From JANOQP01 sp044227705 (lineage in GTDB: Bacteria; Bacteroidota; Bacteroidia; Chitinophagales; Saprospiraceae), in contig JBGAWE010000067.1 in NCBI GenBank assembly GCA_044227705.1, positions 1 through 20,225 on the forward strand: DNA of 20,225 nt, given 5' to 3'. The notes below the pieces were generated by a model. That model ran no database searches. It saw nothing but the letters and a program-made list of their open reading frames with translations, and was not told where the DNA came from. Positions 14,617-20,225 of the stretch are shown here, in pieces. The first letter of the stretch is position 1, and the number at the start of each line of letters is the position of its first letter. Both the position numbers and the translations under genes were made by a program.

Positions 14617-17181
14617 CTATTCCCGCCGCTTTGCCCGCTCGGCCGCCTCGTTGTTGATGATTTGCCCGAAAAAAACGGCGTTGGCGAACAGCCGCTCCGT
14701 CCCCAGCCAGAAGGCGCGGAAGTTCGGGTCGCCCGCGAGGCAGACGATCTTCCCCTTTCCCACCCCGCATACGACCGCGCCCGCCGCGCCGCTCGCCGCC
14801 CGTTCGGAGGTCGGGTGCAGGTAGCCCGCCAGCAGCGGTTTTTCGGCGAAGGAGATGGGCGTGGCATACGGGTTTTGCCCCGTTTCCATGAAAAGCGTGT
14901 CGCCGACGAACATCGGCAGCGTGTTTTTGTCGAACCCGAAACAGAGCGGGTGCGTCCGGTCGAGCCTCGCCGAGAGGATGCACCCGGGGTTGGCGAGGGC
15001 TTGGTTGTCGACGTCGAGCTTGTCGTAGGGCCGCTGGTTTTTGGTCGCCTGTTTTTTTACTTGACGAAAATCGAGCTGTGCCAAACCGTTGGTTTTCAAC
15101 CACTTGAGCGCACCGCCCCACGCGACGACCGTCCCGCCGCCCATCAGGAACTCCCGCACTCGCTCGGCCGGGAGGCTCCCGTAGCTGCCGTCGGGCATGA
15201 CGGCGACATTGAATTTTTCATTCCTCAAAAAACTCGAATTGGCCAATTCGAGCATCACCGGCGGCATCGCCCAGCGCGTGTCGAGCAGGTACCAGGCCGC
15301 GCCGGTCGAGGTCGGCTCGGTGCCGTCGCCGCAGAGGACGGCGACCTTCGGTTTTTTCAAGACGACGAAGTTCGAGCTGCCGAGGTCGGCGCCCGAGTCG
15401 GTCAGGCCGGTCGTTGCGCCGACGACTTCCACTCCCCATTCGGCCGCCCGTTTTTTCAGCAGCTCGAACAGCTCCGCCGCGCCCCTCGTCTGCGCGGCGA
15501 CCGGGACGACCAAAGTGCCCGCTGGCCAGTCGCGGCCACCGAGCGAGAAGGGCCTCGTGCCAACGCGGACTTGCACGTTTTCGGAAAGAAGTCGGTTCAA
15601 AAAGCCCGGCGCAAGGTGACCGCCCCAGCCGAAGAGCCAAGCATAGCTGCTCGATTCGCCGGTGATATGACCGGCGGTTTCGGGCAGTTTTTCGAGCTTT
15701 TTGCCCAAAAAAGAGCCGATTTTCGTCAGATTGGCCATATCGAGGTCGAACGCCAACGGCATCGTCCAGGCCGAGATGTCGTAGAAAACGGAGTCGGCGA
15801 ATGCGGTCTGGCGGTCGAAAATGGCGTGGATGAGCCGATAGCTCGGCTGTGCGAGCGGCACGGCGAAGGCACGGCCCGGCTCAAAATCCAGCCAGTCGGT
15901 GGTCAGTTTTTCATTCAAGTCAAAGACTTCGATGCCGTGCCGGAGGAGCATTTCGACGAAATGGGAGAGCCGCGCCGCGTCCGTTTTTTGCCCGAAAACA
16001 ATCACTTTCACTGGGTCTGCCGCCGCATCGAGCCTGGATTTTTCATAGAAATCCCGCTGGTACCGGTTCAGCTCGGGCCGCAATTCGTTGGCCGCCCGCA
16101 GCGTCGAGACGGCGCACGCCACTTGGTTTCGAATGGCGAAAGGGAAGGTCAGCAGCCCGCCGTCCGTCTCCTGCGCGTGGCCGCGCGCGCTGGCCTGCTC
16201 GAAAAGGATGCCGATAGAGCCGCGCGCGTCGGGGTAGGTCGAGCCTTTGCCGTAGTAGAAATCGTCGAAATTCTCCTCCGTGAAATAGAGAGAACCAATG
16301 GCGTCGAGGGCGCGGGCGTGGAAGTTGCCGATTTTGCGCGTCAGCTCCTGGTTCTCGGGCGGCGTCAGCGCGTTGACCCGCGACGGGACGCCGGGCTGGA
16401 AGAAGAAGGTCGAGCCGCTCCCCATCTCGTGGTGGTCGGTGAGGATGTTCGGCAGCCACTCGCGGAAGGTCTTGAGGCGGCCGACGCTCTCGGGTTGCGT
16501 CGCGGCGAGCCAGTCGCGGTTGAGGTCGAAACCGTAGTGGTTCGTGCGGCCGCGCGGCCAGGGTTCGTTGAACTCGCGACCGGCCGGGTCGCTCACAAGG
16601 TTGCGAGAGCGGCCCGCGTTGACCCACGCCGAGAAGCGGTTCAGCCCGTCGGGATTGAAGCAAGGGTCGAGCAGGACGACCGTGTTTTTCAAAAAAGACT
16701 CGACCTCCGCGCCCTCGGCGGCCGCCAGCCAGTAGGCATAGAGCAGCGCGGCGTTGCTCCCGCTGGCCTCGTTGCCGTGAATTGAAAAGCCCTGGTAGAT
16801 GACGGCCGGAATCGCCCCGAAATCCGGCGGCGCGGGTTGCGACGGGTCGGACAAGGAGCGATGCAACGCCTTGATTTTCAACAAGTTGGCGTGATTTTCA
16901 GCCGAGGTGATGGTCAACAGAACCAGCGGCCGCCGCTCGTTCGACCAGCCATAAACCTCCATCGAGACGCGGTCGCTGGCCCGGTCGACCTCCTTTAAAT
17001 AAGAGACAATCTGCTCTGGCGATACGTGCCACTCGCCCACCTGAAAGCCGAGGAACTGCTCGGGCGTGGGGACGGCCGCGTCGTATTTCCCATCGGGCAA
17101 AAAATAGGAGAGCGGCTGTTTTTGGGCGAAAAGCTGGGCGGCCAGGCAGGTCGCGGCGAGCAGGGACAGGAGCCGATTCAT
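14617..17181 (-). CDS. Secreted M14 family zinc carboxypeptidase
   Basis: An 854-residue protein from ATG 17181, with signal peptide MNRLLSLLAATCLAAQLFAQ. The frame stays open upstream to 17358 but that part lacks signal features. The peptidase domain (~45-350) has the HxxE zinc pair in SIHGNEASG (His ~134, Glu ~137), a third ligand candidate in LTDHHEMGSG (~248) and the likely general-base glutamate in ILFEQAS (~325). Also visible are FNPDGLNRF and DLNRDW, typical of M14 enzymes. The C-terminal ~300 residues include a flavodoxin/GATase-like segment (PKVAVLCGDG, GGGTVVAWGGALKWL), as in large Bacteroidota M14 proteins. It probably trims peptides in the periplasm or outside. No T9SS tag is visible, as the protein ends NNEAAERAKRRE. 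Confidence 0.92.
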   Translation of the reverse strand: MNRLLSLLAATCLAAQLFAQKQPLSYFLPDGKYDAAVPTPEQFLGFQVGEWHVSPEQIVSYLKEVDRASDRVSMEVYGWSNERRPLVLLTITSAENHANLLKIKALHRSLSDPSQPAPPDFGAIPAVIYQGFSIHGNEASGSNAALLYAYWLAAAEGAEVESFLKNTVVLLDPCFNPDGLNRFSAWVNAGRSRNLVSDPAGREFNEPWPRGRTNHYGFDLNRDWLAATQPESVGRLKTFREWLPNILTDHHEMGSGSTFFFQPGVPSRVNALTPPENQELTRKIGNFHARALDAIGSLYFTEENFDDFYYGKGSTYPDARGSIGILFEQASARGHAQETDGGLLTFPFAIRNQVACAVSTLRAANELRPELNRYQRDFYEKSRLDAAADPVKVIVFGQKTDAARLSHFVEMLLRHGIEVFDLNEKLTTDWLDFEPGRAFAVPLAQPSYRLIHAIFDRQTAFADSVFYDISAWTMPLAFDLDMANLTKIGSFLGKKLEKLPETAGHITGESSSYAWLFGWGGHLAPGFLNRLLSENVQVRVGTRPFSLGGRDWPAGTLVVPVAAQTRGAAELFELLKKRAAEWGVEVVGATTGLTDSGADLGSSNFVVLKKPKVAVLCGDGTEPTSTGAAWYLLDTRWAMPPVMLELANSSFLRNEKFNVAVMPDGSYGSLPAERVREFLMGGGTVVAWGGALKWLKTNGLAQLDFRQVKKQATKNQRPYDKLDVDNQALANPGCILSARLDRTHPLCFGFDKNTLPMFVGDTLFMETGQNPYATPISFAEKPLLAGYLHPTSERAASGAAGAVVCGVGKGKIVCLAGDPNFRAFWLGTERLFANAVFFGQIINNEAAERAKRRE

Positions 17182-17366
17182 GCGGAGATTTTGGGCGTAA
17201 GGACGGGATTTTCGCCGTGTCCCGAGCCGCTGCTTTGGGCGCGGAACCGGCCTCGCAGAGCCGTCACCGGGAATGTCAAGAGGATTTTTGAAGCCCTGGT
17301 TTGAACAGAAATACCAATCTTCACCCCCGGAACGTCCGCTCCTTTTCCACGCTTTCAACCTCCGTC

Positions 17367-17828
17367 ATGGCAAACTTCCGCATCCTCGTCAATCAAAAAT
17401 GGCAGCAGGTCGACGTCGACCCGGCCACCCCGCTCCTCTGGGTGCTGCGCGACCACCTCAACCTCGTCGGCACGAAGTACGGGTGCGGCGTCGCACAGTG
17501 CAGCGCGTGCACCGTGCACTTCAACGGCTCGGCGGTGCGCTCGTGCCAGTTGCCCGTCTCGGCCGTCCGCGACCTGCCTGTCACCACCATCGAAGGCCTC
17601 TCTGACAACGGCGACCACCCCGTTCAGAAGGCTTGGCTCGACATCGACGTGCCGCAGTGCGGCTATTGCCAGGCGGGGCAGATCATGTCGGCCGCCGCCC
17701 TTTTGAAAGAAAACCCGCACCCGACAGACGCTGACATCGACGCCGCCATGCACGGCAACATCTGCCGCTGCGGCACCTACCTGCGCATCAAAAAGGCCAT
17801 CCATGCGGCGGCCGATTCGATGAAATGA
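17367..17828 (+). CDS. Molybdenum hydroxylase [2Fe-2S] subunit (isoquinoline 1-oxidoreductase alpha-like)
   Basis: A 153-residue iron-sulfur subunit from ATG 17367 (MANFRILVNQKWQQV); the in-frame extension to 17301 is not conserved-looking. The plant-type ferredoxin cluster ligands are C40, C45 and C48 (CGVAQCSAC) with C60. The second cluster domain has C98 and C101 (CGYC) plus C133 and C135 (CRC). This matches the CoxS/IorA family, which passes electrons from the molybdenum centre to an acceptor. The catalytic subunit starts 42 nt downstream. There is no signal peptide; it would be co-exported with its Tat-signal partner. Confidence 0.93.
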   Translation: MANFRILVNQKWQQVDVDPATPLLWVLRDHLNLVGTKYGCGVAQCSACTVHFNGSAVRSCQLPVSAVRDLPVTTIEGLSDNGDHPVQKAWLDIDVPQCGYCQAGQIMSAAALLKENPHPTDADIDAAMHGNICRCGTYLRIKKAIHAAADSMK

Positions 17829-17870
17829 GCGCACTTTCCCTCCTTTTTTACAAGTCAAACTCCTTCTGAA

Positions 17871-20132
17871 ATGGCCACTTTTCAGACCTCCCTCAACCGC
17901 CGCGCCTTCATCAAGAACACCGCCGCAGCCGGTGGCGGCCTCGCGCTCGGCTTCAGTTGGCTGGCCCCGCTCATCCCCGCCTCCGAGTCGGTCGCCGAGG
18001 TCTTGGACGACTGGTTCGAGCTGAACGGCTTCCTGAAAATCGAGTCGGACGGCCGCGTCATCATCCAGTCGCCCAACCCGGAGATTGGCCAAAATGTCAA
18101 GACCTCGATGCCGATGCTCGTCGCCGAGGAGCTGGACTGCGACTGGAAGGACGTCGTCGTCGAACAGGCACCGCTCAACACCTCGATTTTCCAGCGGCAA
18201 CTGGCGGGCGGCAGCCAGTCCATCCGGCAGGGCTGGAAGTCGCTGCGCATGGCGGGTGCGACGGCCCGGCAGATGCTCCGCGAGGCCGCCGCCGCTGCGT
18301 GGCAGGTGCCCGTCGATGAAGTTGCGACGGCGGGCGGGCAGATTTTTCATGAAAAAACCGGCAAGCGGGCCTCGTTTGGCGAGATGGCCGCCGCAGCAGC
18401 CAAAATCGCCGTGCCGAAGGAGGTGCCGCTGAAAAAACTGGGCGAGTTCAAAATCATCGGCACCAGCCGCCGCAACGTCGACGGGCCGAAAATCGTCAGC
18501 GGCCAGCCGCTCTATGGCCTCGACTTCAAGCGCGAGGGGATGCTCATCGCGATGCCCGTCCACCCGCCCGCGTTCGGGATGCGGTTCAAGTCGATGGACG
18601 CGGCAGCGGCAAAGGCGATGCCCGGTATCGTGGACGCGTTTTCCATAAAGGTTTTCCCCGAAGATTTCGCGTTCGGATTTTCCGACAATACGGCCTTTTT
18701 GGAAATGGTCTTCGTCGTCGGCAGGTCAACTTGGGAAGTGTTGAACGCCAAGAAGGCGCTCAAAATCGAATGGGAAAAAGACGATGTTCGAAATGTAAAC
18801 ATGGATTTGTTCGGCCGCAAAGTCGCCCAAAACCGCCCCGCCGGGCTGGAATCCAGCTCGAAACACCAATCAAAAATGGCAAAAGCGGCGGCCAAGCCCG
18901 GCAAAATCCTCCGCCGCGACGGCGACCCGGAGGCCGCGTTCAAGTCGGCCGCCCGCATCATCGAGCGGACGTACACGGCCCCGTTTTTGGCGCACAACAC
19001 GATGGAGCCGATGAACTTCTTCGCCCACGTCACGGCCGACGGGGCGGAACTCGTCGGCCCCATCCAGACGCCGGAGCAGATGGAAAAATCCGTCGCTGCC
19101 CGCCTCGGCCTCCCTCTCGAAAAGGTCGACGTGAAGATGACGCGCATGGGCGGCGGCTTCGGGCGGCGGCTCTACGGCCACTTTTTGGTGGAGGCCGCGC
19201 TGATTTCTCAAAAGATGCAGGCACCGGTAAAGCTCATCTACACCCGCGAGGACGACATGACGATGGGCATCTACCGCCCCGCCTACCACGCCACCTACCG
19301 CGCCGCGCTCGACGCGCAGAACCGGCTCGTCGCCTTCCACGTGAAAGCGGGCGGCATCCCCGAAAGCCCCATCGCCGCCAACCGGTTCCCGGCGGGCGCC
19401 GTCGACAACTACCTCGCCGAGGAGTGGAGCATCGAGAGCAACATCTCGGTCGGCGCCTTCCGCGCTCCGCGCTCCAATTTCATCGCCGGGGCCGAGCAGT
19501 CGTTCATCGACGAGCTGGCCGAGGCGATGGGCAAGGACCCCTTCGACCTCCGCCTCGAACTGATGGTACGGGCCAAAAACAGCCCCGTTGGCAAGGACAA
19601 CGACTACGACGCGGCCCGGTACGCGGGCGTCCTTGAGCTTGTGAAAGAAAAATCAGGTTGGGGAAAGCCCGAAAACGCGGGCCTCTCGCGCGGCGTGGCG
19701 GCCTATTTCTGCCACAACTCCTATGTGGCCAACGTGCTCGACATCGCCGTCGAGGACGGCCGCCCCGTCATCAAAAAGGTGTGGGCGGCGGTCGACTGCG
19801 GCATCGTCGTCAACCCCGACGCGGCCCGCAACCTCACGGAGGGCGGCATCGTCGACGGCATCGGCCACGCCCTCTACAGCCGCCTCACTTTCAAAAAAGG
19901 CGCGCCGCAGCAGGCGAATTTCGACCGCTACCGCCTCATCCGCCACGGCGAGGCACCGCGCTCGGTCGAGGTGCATTTTGTAAAAAGCGAAATCGACCCG
20001 ACGGGGCTGGGCGAGCCGCCGTTCCCGCCCGTCTTCGGGGCGCTGGCCAACGCGCTCTACCGCTCGGAGGGGCGGCGCTTTTACCAGCAACCGTTCATGC
20101 CGGAGGCGGACGGGCTGAAAAACATCGGGTAA
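17871..20132 (+). CDS. Molybdopterin-binding catalytic subunit (isoquinoline 1-oxidoreductase beta-like), Tat-exported
   Basis: A 753-residue xanthine-oxidase-family large subunit from ATG 17871. Residues 9-30 form a Tat signal (NRRAFIKNTAAAGGGLALGF). Family motifs include GGSQSIRQGW (~110), MTRMGGGFGRRL (~423-434), GAFRAPRSN (~528-536, the position of the conserved GxxRxPG) and GLGEPPFPP (~711-719), whose glutamate corresponds to the active-site Glu. The enzyme class hydroxylates N-heterocycles or oxidises aldehydes with water as oxygen source. The substrate cannot be told from sequence. No FAD (CoxM-like) subunit is in view, consistent with the two-subunit IorAB type that gives electrons to a cytochrome. 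A cytochrome gene could lie beyond 20225. Confidence 0.92.
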   Translation: MATFQTSLNRRAFIKNTAAAGGGLALGFSWLAPLIPASESVAEVLDDWFELNGFLKIESDGRVIIQSPNPEIGQNVKTSMPMLVAEELDCDWKDVVVEQAPLNTSIFQRQLAGGSQSIRQGWKSLRMAGATARQMLREAAAAAWQVPVDEVATAGGQIFHEKTGKRASFGEMAAAAAKIAVPKEVPLKKLGEFKIIGTSRRNVDGPKIVSGQPLYGLDFKREGMLIAMPVHPPAFGMRFKSMDAAAAKAMPGIVDAFSIKVFPEDFAFGFSDNTAFLEMVFVVGRSTWEVLNAKKALKIEWEKDDVRNVNMDLFGRKVAQNRPAGLESSSKHQSKMAKAAAKPGKILRRDGDPEAAFKSAARIIERTYTAPFLAHNTMEPMNFFAHVTADGAELVGPIQTPEQMEKSVAARLGLPLEKVDVKMTRMGGGFGRRLYGHFLVEAALISQKMQAPVKLIYTREDDMTMGIYRPAYHATYRAALDAQNRLVAFHVKAGGIPESPIAANRFPAGAVDNYLAEEWSIESNISVGAFRAPRSNFIAGAEQSFIDELAEAMGKDPFDLRLELMVRAKNSPVGKDNDYDAARYAGVLELVKEKSGWGKPENAGLSRGVAAYFCHNSYVANVLDIAVEDGRPVIKKVWAAVDCGIVVNPDAARNLTEGGIVDGIGHALYSRLTFKKGAPQQANFDRYRLIRHGEAPRSVEVHFVKSEIDPTGLGEPPFPPVFGALANALYRSEGRRFYQQPFMPEADGLKNIG

Positions 20133-20184
20133 TGTGGAGCGGAGAGGGCTTGACTTTGGGCCGCCCCAATGCTTTTTCGGACGG

Positions 20185-20196
20185 CCCCGCTCGGGG
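20185..20196. terminator. Weak hairpin after the molybdenum hydroxylase gene
   Basis: CCCC-GCTC-GGGG forms a short stem 53 nt after the stop, followed by AGGTCTTTT. The stem is short and the T run brief, so this is a weak terminator candidate. The rest of 20133-20225 holds no recognisable gene. Confidence 0.3.
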
Positions 20197-20225
20197 AGGT
20201 CTTTTGGCGGCCCCGCCCTGTGCAC

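Noticed and set aside
14599..16785. Very long plus-strand open frame (728 codons) opposite the M14 peptidase
   Set aside because: Composition is Arg/Glu/Gly-rich with no domain, signal or start context; it is the antisense shadow of a GC-rich gene with clear M14 motifs.
17355..18563. 402-codon minus-strand frame opposite the molybdenum hydroxylase genes
   Set aside because: Shadow frame: the plus strand has the cluster cysteines and Tat signal.

Overview
The window is a GC-rich chromosomal segment that I assign to the Bacteroidota, most likely a Saprospiraceae/Lewinella-type lineage. The evidence is a type IX secretion (T9SS) C-terminal sorting domain on the first protein, homologues of the gliding/T9SS proteins GldH and GldF, a CarboxypepD_reg plus plug plus beta-barrel outer-membrane protein, a TPR-PD40-OmpA protein, start sites without Shine-Dalgarno sequences, and several TAnnTTTG -7 boxes. 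I recognise no phage, transposase, CRISPR array, rRNA or tRNA. Nearly every gene has a household or envelope role.

Layout. Positions 1-2343 (+): the 3' part of a secreted DUF3500 protein and a HupE/UreJ-like membrane protein 6 nt behind it. Positions 2379-4927 (-): a TPR/PD40/OmpA/SPOR-like envelope protein, broken by a +1 frameshift near 4460, followed by the lipoprotein gldH. Positions 4895-5069: a near-perfect 77-bp inverted repeat that contains the start codon and first 11 codons of the TPR/OmpA gene. Positions 5074-6384 (-): a 2-oxo acid dehydrogenase E2 subunit. Positions 6541-9692 (+): gldF, adenylate kinase, an unrecognised lipoprotein and a short ribosome hibernation factor, closed by a bidirectional terminator. 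Positions 9808-11850 (-): an ECF sigma factor overlapping by 4 nt a membrane anti-sigma-like protein with a beta-barrel-like C-terminus, also frameshifted in this sequence. Positions 11983-14520 (-): a TonB-receptor-like outer-membrane barrel protein. Positions 14617-17181 (-): a secreted M14 zinc carboxypeptidase. Positions 17367-20132 (+): the two subunits of a periplasmic, Tat-exported molybdenum hydroxylase of the isoquinoline 1-oxidoreductase type.

How the genes fit together. Most products act in the envelope or outside the cell: a T9SS-exported protein, gliding/T9SS accessory parts (GldF, GldH, a possibly PorE-like TPR-PD40-OmpA protein), an outer-membrane barrel next to a protease, and a sigma/anti-sigma pair that probably reports on the envelope. 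The cytoplasmic genes (E2, Adk, HPF) are unrelated neighbours.

Two genes carry single-base frame breaks and a third junction (OmpA/gldH) lacks a clean stop and start. This many breaks in conserved genes within 20 kb points to residual indel errors in the assembly rather than true gene decay, so the broken genes should be read as probably intact in the cell. The most unusual structural feature is the long inverted repeat at 4895-5069. A recurrent TTTTT(G/C)AAA-type A/T tract, strongly out of step with the GC-rich background, is a second genome-level oddity. I did not find a clearly new defence or mobile system.
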